Shown here: positions 44,305 through 56,189 of the stretch, in pieces
Numbering within the stretch: position 1 is the first letter of the stretch
How the letters are laid out: each line of letters starts with the position of its first letter
Assembly: GCA_024364735.1 (NCBI GenBank)
Contig: JAGFNQ010000712.1
Coordinates: 110,720-174,719, forward strand
Direction of reading: 5' to 3'
Origin: Boesenbergia rotunda
Taxonomy: Eukaryota > Streptophyta > Magnoliopsida > Zingiberales > Zingiberaceae
DNA length: 64,000 nucleotides
Notes under the pieces: model-generated
Told to the model about the DNA's origin: nothing
Databases searched by the model: none
What the model saw: only the letters and a program-made list of their open reading frames with translations
Translations under genes and position numbers: made by a program

Positions 44305-45877
44305 TGATAAGTACAATTTTGTTGATTATTTCAGACTCTAAAATCCATATTTGACCCATATTTTACATGCTTAATCTTGAATTTACCCTATGTTCCATGT
44401 ATTAATTCTATTTTGGATTTAATTGCAAATCTTTACAATTTTGAGATGTTTTGATATCTAATTTGAATCTGACTTTTGTAGGCTGAAGGAACATGGACCT
44501 AGGTCAAGTTGGGTCAAGGTTGGGTCAGAATCGGGCTCAGATCAAGGCAATCAAGCTTTGGAGAACTATGAGTCGTTCATTCGGAAGGAAAGTAGATCTG
44601 GGTCATCCAGGTCAGATCCGATTGATCCCAGCTGAGGAGAGGTAGATCTGACCCTCAGATTGAGATCTGGAAGTTTAGGGTTCAATCAGAGAAGATCCAA
44701 CCGTTGGATTAAGCCAAGACAATCTCAGCCGTCCATTGCTAAGTACTTAATCAAAAATCCCTCAGAAATTTTGCGTCGTCGTGTGTCGCAGCTAGTTCTC
44801 CGAGTTCTTCCCTGTTCTTGCGTCGTTCTTCTTCATTTCTCCATCGATCGGGCGGCCACATCAGAATCGAACTTGGTTTGGGTTCCAGATCATCAGATTC
44901 ACGTCTCCTTGAGATTTCCTGCTCAAGATTGTCGCTGAGAAGAGCTTGGGAGGGTTTCGCCAGTTCTTGCCAGTTTCGGATCGAATCAAGCTTGTTCTCC
45001 ATCCTCATCAATCGGATGCAAGTCGAAGGGGTCCTTTAAGTTGCTCTGATTGCTCATGAATCATCATCGCACTCTATCACAGCAAGCACGAAGAGATCGG
45101 AGGATTGGTTCTCTCGACGGAAAAATCTGAGCTGAAGTGATCGCAGGAGCTGCGGATCTGTTGATTTGTCGAGCTACAGGGTTCGTAGCTGTTTCTTGAG
45201 TGACAACAAGAAGGATTCGAACTGAGGGATGAGTCTGATGTTTAGTTTCTGTTAAATTGCATTTCTGAATTCTGTTCTTCGCAGTTCCATTCTGTAGCCG
45301 ATATCATTTCAGACACTGATCGGTCTGTTGACCGACTCAAGCATCATCTGATCGATATGTCACCGATCAGGCTTGCTTCTGATCGGACTGTCAACCGATC
45401 AGGTGGTCTAGCTTCAGTTCATGCTCTGTTTTGCTTAAGCTTTACTTGTTTCACTTTTTCCAACTTGTCGTGAGACACAATTACTTGCATTTAATTTTAA
45501 TTCCCAAATTCCTTTAGTTACCGTGTCCTTGCACTTAATTTTAGCTTTGAATTCCAATCTTATCATTTCAACTTGTATGTGTAATTGTTGTTTAGTTTAA
45601 GTGTGGTTTTTGCAATCATCTTTGCTTAGCTAAGTCAATCTTGTTACTGATATTTCCTTCAAAATTGCAAAACAAACCCCCATATTATTCGAAAACCCCA
45701 AAACAATTGACGGCACATAAATTCGAGCTTGAACCAAACATCCTGAACTAGTCCTTGGGAAAAAAAATATGACTTGAGGTCCCTTTACTACACTTTATCT
45801 TGTGAGCTAGAGTTTTCAATCTATAAATATCTAAATTTGAGACCCACATTCGTGACATCTATTTATGGGTTGCATCA
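44305..45877 (+). repeat. Athila-like LTR 1
   Basis: 1573 bp, TGATAAGTAC...GGGTTGCATCA, preceded by GGGAC (44300-44304). It contains CTGATCGGTC-type dyads at 45316-45402. A second copy is at 54301-55863, and a related LTR on the minus strand starts at 62158. Confidence 0.9.
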
Positions 45878-45883
45878 AATTTT

Positions 45884-45900
45884 TGGCGCCGTTGCCAGGA
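45884..45900 (+). promoter_or_regulatory. Primer binding site (tRNA-Asp type) of the Athila-like element
   Basis: TGGCGCCGTTGCCAGGA starts 6 nt after the LTR. The TGGCGCCGTTGCC primer site is typical of Athila-group Gypsy elements. Confidence 0.85.
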
Positions 45901-46012
45901 AACTTACTAGTTAAGTTTGTTTGATTTTTGCTTGCTTGCTTATTGCCATTTTCTGTGATCTATTTTACTTGTTTTATTTTTCTATATACATTTGCTGTGA
46001 TTTGTTTGTTTT

Positions 46013-49000
46013 ATGACCAGGTCTGCAGGTGGTGATCTTGAGGAACTTGATCCTGAAATTGAGAGGACTTTCAGAGCAAGGAGGAACCAAGGCATAATTT
46101 CAGAGGCTATTAATATTCCTTCTCTTCAGACCATTTCTACTCATTCAGGCACTATTATGGCAGACCACCAGAAGACCATGAAAGAACTTGCAGCACTAGA
46201 TGATACTTTCCAATACTCCAGCATTGCTTATCCAGAGCTTACTGGCGATTTTGAGCTTAGATCAGGACTCATCCACTTGTTGCCTAAATTTCAAGGATTA
46301 TCTGGAGAGGATCCAAACAAACATCTTCATGAATTTCACGTAGTCTGCTCCACCATGAAGCCTCAGGGGATTTCAGAAGAAGATATTAAGCTGAGGGCAT
46401 TCCTATTTTCCCTTACTCGAGCAGCGAAGGATTGGTTTTACTATTTACCTACTGGGCACGTTTCCAGCTGGATTTCTATAAAGAAGACATTTCTAGAAAA
46501 ATACTTCCCAACTTCTAGGACTGCAATCATCAGGAAGAGTATCTGTGGAATACAGCAAGTAGTGGGAGAGACTCTTTATGACTATTGGGAAAGGTTCAAC
46601 AAGCTATGCTCTAGTTGACCTCAACACCAGATCAGTGAGCAGCTCTTCATTCAGTACTTCTACGAGGGTCTATTACAGATGGATAAGATCATGATAGACG
46701 TTGCAGTAGGAGGAGCCCTAGTTAACAAAACACCAGATCAAGCTAGGGAGTTGATTTCGAACATGGCAGAAAACTCACAGCAGTTTGGAAGCAGAGCTTT
46801 ATCCACCAGAGGAGTGAATGAGGTCTAAGTGGCTTCTAATGAACAAAGGGATATCCAAAATTCTTTGGTAGAGCTTACATCATTGGTGAAGCAAATGGCT
46901 CTAAATAATGCAAGCCAAAATCCCAATTTTTCAGTAGCTCCACCATCAAGTCAAGTGATGAGGTTATGTAGTATTTGTTCTAGCCAAGAACACAATTTAG
47001 ATTCATGTCCCAACCTCCAACAAGATGAAACAATAGCGGCGTTGGCTAGGGGACAATTTCAAGCCAAGAATAACCCCTACTCATCCACTTACAACCCTGG
47101 TTGGAGGGATCATCCAAATCTGAAGTATGGCAATTCTTTCTACCAACAAAACCTGTCACAACAGCCCTATCAACAGCCCCAATCGAACTTCCAGCAAAAT
47201 CAGCAAGGGCAACCCCAATTTCAGCCATTTCAGCAAACATTCCAGCAATTCCAGCAACCTTTTCAAGGGAATTAACAAGGCTTTCAAGGAAATTCGAATT
47301 TTCAGCAACAATATCAACCATCACAGCAACAATTCCAACAATCACAGCAAGATTTTCAGCCTTTCAATCAAAACATTCAGCCACAAAATCAAAGTTTTCA
47401 GCCCACTCAGTTTCAGCCTTCACCACAACAATTTCCACTTCCAAACCAGAATTTTCAGGGCTATAATTCTCAACAAGTTCAGCCACCATTCCAGCCCAAT
47501 TGTCAACCATTTCAGCAGCCATTTCAACCCTACAATCAGCCCCAACAACCCCAATTCCAGAATTCACAGCAGGGTAATAATTTTCAGTAGCCTACCTCAT
47601 CATTTCAAGGCCAACCGAAGACTTACTCTAATCAAGGAGGCTATGGAGGCTCTAGTGGGGGAAATGCGCAACAACAAAGATTAGAGGAGATGTTACAATA
47701 ACTTTTGCAACAACAAAGAAATGATCCTACCTTGCAAAACATTGAGAGACAAATAGGACAATTGGCTAGTGAGATGAACCAAATGCAAGCCCAAGGATCG
47801 AGCCAACTACCTTCTCAAGCTACTCCCAATCCAAAGGGAAACGTTAGTGCTATTACTTTGAGGAGTGGGAAGGTCACTTCAACTTCAAATGGTCCAAGGG
47901 CTGATTTTTCGAAAAACAGGACAGCAACTGTAATTCCAACCCCAAACAGCCCTGAAAAGACTCCAAATTCAGTTGGTTCCACCCCTAGTCCGAGCTCAAT
48001 TCCTTCCTCAAGTAATCCTGTGATTTTGGTGGAATATGAGGGAGAAATCAGTGGTGAAAGTGACTTTACAGCAGCTACATCAAGTGGGATTTCAGCTCAA
48101 AATTCAGCCCCTCAAATTTCGATTCAAGAGGAAGAAGTAAGGGTTCCCTTGCCCTTTCCACAGCGCAAAAGTCAAGCCAAAAGGCAAGTGGAGGAGGAGA
48201 AAGCTAAGGAATACAATGAGCTTGTGAAGTTGTTTAGTAAGGTAGAGATTAACAAACCCCTGTTGACCATGATTAAACAGATTCCTAAGTATGCAAAATT
48301 CCTGAAAGATTTATGTGTTCACAAGAAGAAGCTTAAGGAGAATGAGTTGGTCAGCTTGGGGAAAAATGTTTCAGCACTCATCCATGTCATACCTCAGAAG
48401 TGTGAAGACCCAGGGGTTTTTACTGTGTCTTGTGAGATAGGGAGGACTATGTTTCATGATGCCATGTTAGACTTGGGAGCCTCCATTAATGTAATGCCCA
48501 GATCAGTCTTCCAGATGTTTGGTATTGGTCCTCTGCAGCCCACTGGAGTGGTAATTCAATTAGCAGACAGGAGTCAGACCCATCCAGCCGGTATTATTGA
48601 AGATGTTTTGGTAAAAGTAAAGGAGCTGATTTTCCCTGCAGACTTCTACATTTTGGACATGGAGGGAGACTACCTTGCACACAGATCCTCACTCATCCTT
48701 GGGAGGCCCTTTCTGAAGACTGCTAGGACAAAGATCGATGTTTATGCTGGTACACTGTCCATGGACGTGGGAGACACAGTAGTCCAGTTCAGTATTTTCG
48801 ATGTCATGAAGTATCCTAGAGAAGATCACTCTATTATGAGCATTGACATTCTGGATGGACTGGTTGGTCCAGATTCAGTGGTTGAGGGAGTTTCACATGA
48901 TTGTTCCAGAGGAGATGTCATTTTAGAGGAGACTGAGGATGTACTTACTATTGAGGAGGATGATTCAGAGGTTATCTCAGATTTACTTCCAGCTGGAGAG

Positions 49001-50005
49001 GATTTTCTAGGTGTAAAGGATTGCACAGAGCCCCAAGAATCACCTACTTCTATTGAGATTTCAGAAGATTCAGAGTACAGGTGTGATAGTGTAGGGGATT
49101 GTACTGAGCCCCAAGGATCACTCATGCCTTCTGAGCAGGCCTAGATTGAGCTCAAGCCACTACCAGATCATTTGAGATATGCTTATCTAGGAGAGGAGCA
49201 GACTTTTCCTGTCATCATTGCCCAGCACCTAGATTCAAAGCAAGAAGAAAAATTACTGCAAGTCCTGAGGCATCACAAGAAAGCTATTGGGTGGACTTTA
49301 TCAAATATACCAGGTATTAGCCCAACTCTCTGCATGCATAGGATATTCTTGAAAGAAAATGTTAAACCAGTGAAGTAGCCACAAAGGAGACTTAATCTAC
49401 TCATTTTGGATGTTGTTAAGAAAGAGGTGACTCGACTACTACAGGTAGGTATCATTTACCTCATTTCTGATAGTCAGTGGGTTAGTCTCATACATGTGGT
49501 GCCAAAGAAATCTGGAGTTACAGTGGTGGAAAATGGAAGCAACGAACTAGTACCCACCAGAGTTAAGAATTCCTGGAGAGTATGCATTGACTATAGGAAG
49601 CTAAACAAAGGCACGAGGAAAGATCACTTCCCTTTACCTTTTATTGACCAAATGCTTGAGAGACTGGCAGGGAAGTCCCATTACTGCTTCTTGGATGGGT
49701 ACTCAGGCTATTTCCAGATCTGCATAGACCCGGAGGACCAGGAGAAGACTACCTTCACTTGTCCCTTCGGCACTTTTGCCTACCGACGGATGCCATTTGG
49801 ACTCTGCAACGCTCCAGGAACATTCCAGCGATGCATGGTAAGTATATTTGGTGAGTTGTTAGAGCATTGCATGGAGATCTTTATGGATGACTTTTCAATT
49901 TTTGGCACTTCATTTGATTCATGTTTAGATAACTTGTCTAGGGTTTTGCATAGATGCATTGAGACTAACCTTGTGCATAATTTGAAAAATGTCACTTTAT
50001 GGTAG
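46013..50005 (+). pseudogene. Athila-like gag-protease-reverse transcriptase polyprotein with in-frame stops
   Basis: One continuous reading frame from ATG 46013 to about 50003, interrupted by stops at 46616, 46826, 47273, 47588, 47699, 49142 and 49376. The order is: retrotransposon gag domain (FLFSLTRAAKDWFYYLPTGH, WERFNKLC), zinc knuckle (CSICSSQEHNLDSC), Gln/Phe-rich linker, retropepsin (MLDLGASINVMPRSVF, with DLGAS as usual in this group), a region with repeated GDCTEPQ, and reverse transcriptase (WRVCIDYRKLNKGTRKDHFP, FLDGYSGYFQICID, IFMDDFSIFG). The catalytic aspartates of the FMDD motif are intact. At 50000 the frame is lost. The element copies RNA into DNA in particles; this copy cannot. 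Confidence 0.92.
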
Positions 50006-52272
50006 AGTATGGAATTGTACTAGGACACATAGTCTCTAGGAGAGGTATTGAGGTAGATCCTGTAAAAATTAGTGTTATATCTTCTTTATCTTACCCCGTA
50101 TGCGTACGAGATGTTCGTGCCTTTCTTGGACATGCAGGATTCTACCGCAGATTCATTAGAGACTTCAGCGATATTGCTCGACCCTTGACAAGACTATTGC
50201 AAAAAGATATTGATTTTTTGTTTTGACGACAAGTGCAAAGAAGCTTTTCACAGACTAAGGGAGGCTCTTACCTCAGCTCCTATCATTAGACCATCTGATT
50301 GGAATCTGCCCTTTGAACTAATGTGTGATGCATCTAATTTTGCAGTGGGAGCTGTTCTAGCACAGAGGGTGGATGGAGCACCTCATGTCATATGCTATGC
50401 CTCCAAGACCCTAGATGTCGCCCAAGCAAACTACACCACCACTGAAAAGGAGCTTCTTGTCATTGTTTTTGCTTTAGACCGATTTAGATCTTATTTGTTC
50501 TGCTCACATGTTATTATTTTTTTCTGATCATGCAGCTCTGAAATACCTGTTGAAAAAGCCAGATGCTAAGCCAAGATTAATTAGATGGATGCTTCTGCTC
50601 CAAGAATTTGACTTGGAAATCAGAGATAGAAGTGGCAAAGAGAACCTAGTTGCAGATCACTTGAGCAGAACTGAGAGAGATGGAACTTCTACCCCTATTG
50701 ACGATGACTTTAGAGATGAGCGTCTTCTTGCGACACATGGAGGGTCACCTTGGTATGCATACCTTGTTAACTTTTTAGTAGCACATGTTTTTCCTACACA
50801 ATTTTCTAAAGCTCAAAAAGATAACCTGTTGAAAAAGCCAGATGCTAAGCCAAGATTAATTAGATGGATGCTTCTGCTCCAAGAATTTGACTTGGAAATC
50901 AGAGATAGAAGTGGCAAAGAGAACCTAGTTGCAGATCACTTGAGCAGCATCTTCTTGCGATACATGGAGGGTCACCTTGGTATGCAGACCTTGTTAAGTT
51001 TTTAGTAGCACATGTTTTTCCTATACAATTTTCTAAAGCTCAAAAAGATAAACTCAAAAGCGATGCAAAATTCTACATGTGGGATGACCCTTATTTATGG
51101 AAGTTTTGTAATGATCAAATAATTAGGAGATGCGTACCCGACCATGAGTTTTCTTCTGTCCTTACATTTTGCCATTCATCAGCTTGTGGGGGCATTTTGG
51201 ACCCCAAAGAACAGCTAGGAAGGTGTTAGAATGTGGATTGTATTGGCCCACCCTATTTCATGATGCATATCTGTTCTATAGGAATTGTGATAGATGTCAG
51301 CGAACTGGGAACATAGGAGCGAGAAATGAGATGCCCCAACACACTATACTTTTCTGTGAGATTTTTGATGTTTGGGGAATAGATTTTACTGGACCTTTTC
51401 CTGCATCCTGTGGATACTTGTATATTTTGCTTGCTGTAGATTATGTTTCTAAATGGGTGGAGGTCATTTCCTCCAAGACTGATGATTCTTGTGTTGTTGT
51501 TAGCTTTGTCAGGTCACATATTTTCTGCAGGTTTGGAATCCCAAGGGCTATAATAAGTGACCAAGGATCTCATTTTTGCAATAAACACATGAAGGCTCTA
51601 CTTGGCAAGTATGGGGTTGTGTACAAAGTTTCTACATCATACCATCCCCAAACAAATGGACAGGCCGAAATTTCTAATAGAGAGATCAAATCAATTTTGG
51701 AAAAGACCGTTGGGCCCAATAGGAAATATTGGAGCAAGAGGCTTGATGATGCACTTTGGGCCTATAGAACGGCATACAAGACCCCCATTGGAATGTCTGT
51801 TTACCGCTTAGTGTATGGAAAAGCTTGTCATCTTCCCGTGGAAATAGAGCACAAAGCATATTGGGCGGTAAAGGCTTGTAACTTTGATGCTACCAAGGTG
51901 GGAGAAGAGAGAAAACTTCAACTCCAAGAACTTGAGGAGATTAGACTAGAAGCATTTGAGAACTCAAGGATATACAAAGAAAAGACTAAGATTTTTCATG
52001 ACAGGCACATCTTGAAGAAAGAATTCCAAATTGGCGACAAGGTTTTGTTGTACAAGTCGAGGCTCAAATTGATTAAGGGTAAGTTGAGGTCGAGATGGGA
52101 AGGACCATTTGTTGTGACTAACATTTTCCCTTATGGTGTTTGTGAAATCAAGGATGAAGCCAATAATTTTGTTTGGAAAGTCAATGGTCACCGGCTCAAA
52201 AAGTACTTTGAAGAATTAAAAGAGCTAGAGGTGGATGGATTGGACATCAAAGACGCTATCTACCCAAATTAA
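50006..52272 (+). pseudogene. Athila-like RNase H and integrase remnants
   Basis: After a frameshift at 50000, GIVLGHIVSRRGIEVDPVKI and FLGHAGFYRRFIRDFSDIAR complete the reverse transcriptase. A shift near 50215 leads to RNase H (LMCDASNFAVGAVLAQRVDG, EKELLVIVFALDRFRSYL). After a further shift comes DHAALKYLLKK. Integrase follows at 51169-52272 after another shift in the zinc-binding region (CHSSACGG): CDRCQRT, then acidic residues in GIDFTGPF, IISDQGSHFC and GQAEISNREIKSILEK, and a GPY/F-like C-terminus (KLRSRWEGPFVVT). The D,D,E residues are intact in this 367-codon frame, but its start is lost. Confidence 0.9.
50546..51050 (+). repeat. 279-bp direct duplication in the RNase H-integrase spacer
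   Basis: CCTGTTGAAAAAGCCAGATG starts at 50546 and again at 50825, and identity continues through AAGAGAACCTAGTTGCAG. The second copy lacks about 60 bp that follow TTGAGCAG in the first. Only a few substitutions separate them. Confidence 0.9.
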
Positions 52273-52416
52273 GGGGAGTTTATTTTTCTTACACTTTGAT
52301 TTCATTGTATATATCATTTTCATGTTTCTAGAAGTAAATCGTTCTTTTTGAAGTGAGTTGTTGATAATAAATGCTTAGAAAGTATAGATTGAATAAATAG
52401 CCATTGTAGATACCAT
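52273..52416 (+). other. Post-integrase spacer ending at a recombination junction
   Basis: Noncoding sequence after the integrase stop. At 52417 it changes abruptly into a copy of 42423 onward. No polypurine tract or LTR start is present at the junction. Confidence 0.75.
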
Positions 52417-55400
52417 GTCAAACAAGTGTAGTAAACACAAGCAAATGCACAATGCATAATATGCACATGATGTGATGACCTGCAATGTACACACACCAAC
52501 CACCGCTATATTTGGTAGGTTGGGAGGAGAAGATACAAGTACCAAAACCTGTGGCTATGCAGATACACCATAATACCTATGGTCCTATATGAAAATTCGT
52601 AATACCTGTGGCTATAAACCCTCGAAATACCAATGGGGGCTCCAAAACCTAGGGAGTATCAACTGTCTGCACACAACTCCAACTGAGCGTGACACAACAG
52701 GAATAAGACTGACGACCCATCTCAACCACAAGGGAGTCAGTAGTCATCGGCATGCAAACAATGCTATCGTGCATGTCTCTAATTTGCACAACCTCAATCA
52801 AACCAAAACCATACAATCAATACGATACGAAGCAAAATCCACACCAAAGTAAATAAACATGCACTAATCTACTGGGAAGAGTTTATCTAATGTCAACCAC
52901 ACCCTAGATATGTCAAATGGCAGTTCTATAATATACGCGAAACTCTTTAGATCAAAAATCAAGAGATGAGAATGTATAACTGAACATTTTAAAATACTAC
53001 TCATAGGTCAAGCAAGAATAAGTATCAAGCAGGAAAAACAAGGTAAATAGATTTATGATAAAGAAACTTACTCAGATAATAAAACAACCATACATTTAAG
53101 GTAAACAATTCTATAGGAATCAAGGAATAAGTACCCGCCTTAAATGTAGCACGTGTTGACAGTCTTCTAAGCAAAGGATCCATCACAAACTCGAATCCTA
53201 CATGTCAAAGATACAAAAAAAAAATCTAAGAGTTATTATCAATGATCAACCCTTATTGATTAATTAACCCACTTCTAAATCTTCTCATTCCTTAATTAAT
53301 TGATTATAAGTCCAATTAATCTAATGATTTATTCAAATCATCACCTCCCCTTCGAATTCCTATTCTTTATGAATTAATCAATTTACATACTAATTAATTA
53401 ATCATCCTATTATTTATTTCGTCATGAATAGTCCTTTAATAAATCTTCCAATATTGTAATTAATTTCTTAATCAATGATTAATCACATTAATTAACCTAC
53501 TAATAGTTAATTAATTACTCTCTTAATTAACTCCTCAATCTACAAGTCATTAATTAATACCTTGATTAACCAATAATTAAATTAATTAACCAAATGGATT
53601 AATCTATCAACAGTAAATCAAAATTCTTAATTTACTCTTTAATTAGTGATTAATTTCCAACTAACCCAAATCATTGAGATTATGTTTCAAATAAATCTAC
53701 ATCATCCCCCAACTTAGAGCTAATTCCTATATTAACTCCCATTTTAATCTCTTCTCCCCTTTAAATTAAATTCAACCCCAATTACCCCTTTCATATAATA
53801 TAGTAACGGTGTAAAACTGATCTCTACACAGGTTTGTTCAATCAACCAATGATCTGTTAGTATGTGATAGGGATGAGCTTCCCGGGGTGGACATGTGACG
53901 GGGGAAGCTACGTGGCAAGGCCTACCGAACCAATGCCCCGAGGTCAGATCGGCGATCGGGCTCCCGAGACTACCTCGGGAGAATAGAAGAAAGCCCCTGA
54001 GGTCAGACCGGGAATCGAGCTCCCGAGACTATCTCGGGAAAATGGATAAAGGCCTTGAGGTCAGCTCAGGAGATGAGACTCCGAGACTGACTTGGGTGAA
54101 TGAAGCCCAAAGATTAACATAGGAATCAGATAGCCCGACTTCAAGTATTTGTTCCTCCTTCTAGAACAAGAAAGTCATCAAATAATTAATGTTCGCAATG
54201 CAAGATAATTAAGGCCTTAATGAGTGTAGTGGTCATTACCAAAAGAGAGAATGTCTATCAAGTAACTGATAATTAGGAACATGGAGGTGAAAGTGGGGAC
54301 TGATAAGTACTATTTTGTTGATTATTTCAGGCTCTAAAATCCATGTTTGACCCATATTTTACATGCTTAATCTTGAATTTACCCTATGCTCCATGTATTA
54401 ATTCTATTTTGGGTTTAATTGCAAATCTTTACAATTTTGAGATGTTTTGATATCTAATTTGAATCTGACTTTTGTAGGTTGAAGGAACATGGACCTAGGT
54501 CAAGTTGGGTGAAGGTTGGGTCAGAATCGGGCTCCGATCAAGGTAATCAAGCTTTGGAGAACTGTGAGCCGTTCATTCTGAAGGCAAGTAGATCTGGGCC
54601 ATCCCGGTCAGATCTGATTGATCCCAGCTGAGGAGAGGTAGATCTGACCCTCAGATTGAGATCTAGAAGTTTAGGGTTCAATCAGAGAAGATCCAACCGT
54701 TAGATTAAGCCTAGACAATCTCAGTCGTCCATTGCTAAGTACATAATCAAAAATCCCTCAGAAATTTTGCGTCGTCGCGTGTCGCAGCCAGTTCTTCCCT
54801 GTTCTTTCGTCGTTCTTCTTCATTTCTCCATCGATTGTGGGCCACATCAGAATCAAACTTGGTTTGTGTTCCAGATCATCAGATTCACGTCTCCTTGAGA
54901 TTTCCTGCTCAAGATTGTCGCTGAGAAGAGCTTGGGAGGGTTTCGCCAGTTCTTGCCAGTTTCGGATCGAATCAAGCTTGTTCTCCATCCTCATCAATCG
55001 GATGCAAGTCAGAGGGGTCCTTTGAGTTGCTCTAATTGCTCCTGAATCATCATCGCACTCCATCACAGCAAGCACGAAGAGATCGGAGGATTGGTTCTCT
55101 CGACGGCAAAATCTGAGCTGAAGTGATCGCGGGAGCTGCGGATCTGTTGATTTGTCGAGCTACGGGGTTCGTAGCTGTTTCTTGAGTGACAACAAGAAGG
55201 ATTCGAACTGAGGGATGAGTCTGATGTTTAGTTTCTGTTAAATTGCGTTTCTGAATTCTGTTCTTCGCAGTTCCATTCTGTAGCCGATATCATTTCAGAC
55301 ATTGATCGGTCTGTTGACCGACCCAAGCATCATCTGATCGGTATGTCGACCGATCAGGCTTGCTTCTGATCGGACTGTCGACCGATCAAGTGGTCTAGCT

Positions 55401-55863
55401 TCAGTTCATGCTCTGTTTTGCTTAAGCTTTACTTGTTTCACTTTTTCCAACTTGTCGTGAGACACAATTACTTGCATTTAATTTTAATTCCCAAATTCCT
55501 TTAGTTACCGTGTCCTTGCACTTAATTTTAGCTTTGAATTCCAATCTTATCATTTCAACTTGTATGTGTAATTGTTGTTTAGTTTAAGTGTGGTTTTTGC
55601 AATCATCTTTGCTTAGCTAAGTCAATCTTGTTACTGATATTTCCTTCGAAATTGCAAAACAAACCCCCATATTATTCGAAAACCCAAAAACAATTGATGA
55701 CACATAAATTCGAGCTTGAACCAAACATCCTGAACTAGTCCTTGGAAAAAAAACATGACTTGAGGCCCCTTTACTACATTTTATCTTGTGAGCTAGGATT
55801 TTCAATCTATAAATATCTAAATTTGAGACCCACATTCGTGATATCTATTTATGGGTTGCATCA
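52417..55863. repeat. Direct duplication, right copy (flank plus Athila LTR)
   Basis: 3447 bp corresponding to 42423-45877. It includes GGGAC at 54296-54300 and LTR 2 at 54301-55863 (1563 bp), and is followed by a third GGGAC at 55864-55868. Confidence 0.92.
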
Positions 55864-56139
55864 GGGACACGTGTGATCAAGACCTCAGGTATATAAGATG
55901 TCTCGATATCCAAGTATGGTGGTAAGCTTTCCAAAATTATAGCAAGTTGATTCCTCGTTATCCTCCGAAAAAGAGAGAACATTGACTTGAGCGTCGGAGA
56001 GGGCTCCACCGAAAAATCATCCGGTGCATTCCCTTTAACGCTCGTGTTAATCTCGCAGGCGCGAACATCCTCTCCCCATCACCGTCATCGTGGGCTGTGC
56101 TTTGGTGACTCACCATCCCCGTCGTTCACTTCCGGAACA
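55864..56139 (+). repeat. 3' part of the Retand-like 5' LTR
   Basis: It continues the LTR interrupted by the Athila insertion: a TATA-like GGTATATAAGATGTC lies at about 55889-55903, and it ends TTCCGGAACA. The duplicated GGGAC makes the join with 44304 clear. Confidence 0.7.
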
Positions 56140-56142
56140 AGT

Positions 56143-56158
56143 TTGGCGCCGTCTGTGA
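56143..56158 (+). promoter_or_regulatory. Primer binding site of the Retand-like element
   Basis: TGGCGCCGTCTGTGAG starts a few nt after the LTR end. TGGCGCCGTCTGTGGG-type sites are usual in the Tat/Retand group. Confidence 0.75.
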
Positions 56159-56189
56159 GAAACATCAAAGCACTAGAAGGAACACCGTG

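Larger units (their letters stand above)
42423..45877. repeat. Direct duplication, left copy (flank plus Athila LTR)
   Basis: 3455 bp that recurs at 52417-55863 with roughly 1-3% differences. It contains part of repeat family X, about 446 bp of the Retand-like LTR and the complete Athila LTR 1. The match starts at GTCAAACAAGTG in both places. Confidence 0.92.

Noticed and set aside
44660..45039. ORFs inside the Athila LTRs (also 54758-55075)
   Set aside because: They lie in LTR untranslated sequence, differ by indels between the two LTRs and have no domain.
42423..45877. The whole 3.4-kb duplicated segment as one long Athila LTR
   Set aside because: Its left part belongs to repeat X and a Retand-like LTR, the GGGAC target site lies immediately before TGATAAG, and the left edge has no TG end.
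47101..47684. Alternative-frame Ser/Asn-rich or Thr/Ser-rich ORFs (also 61383-62108 -)
   Set aside because: Shadows of the CAG/CAA/TTT-rich Gln/Phe linker; the domain-bearing frame is the Gln/Phe one.
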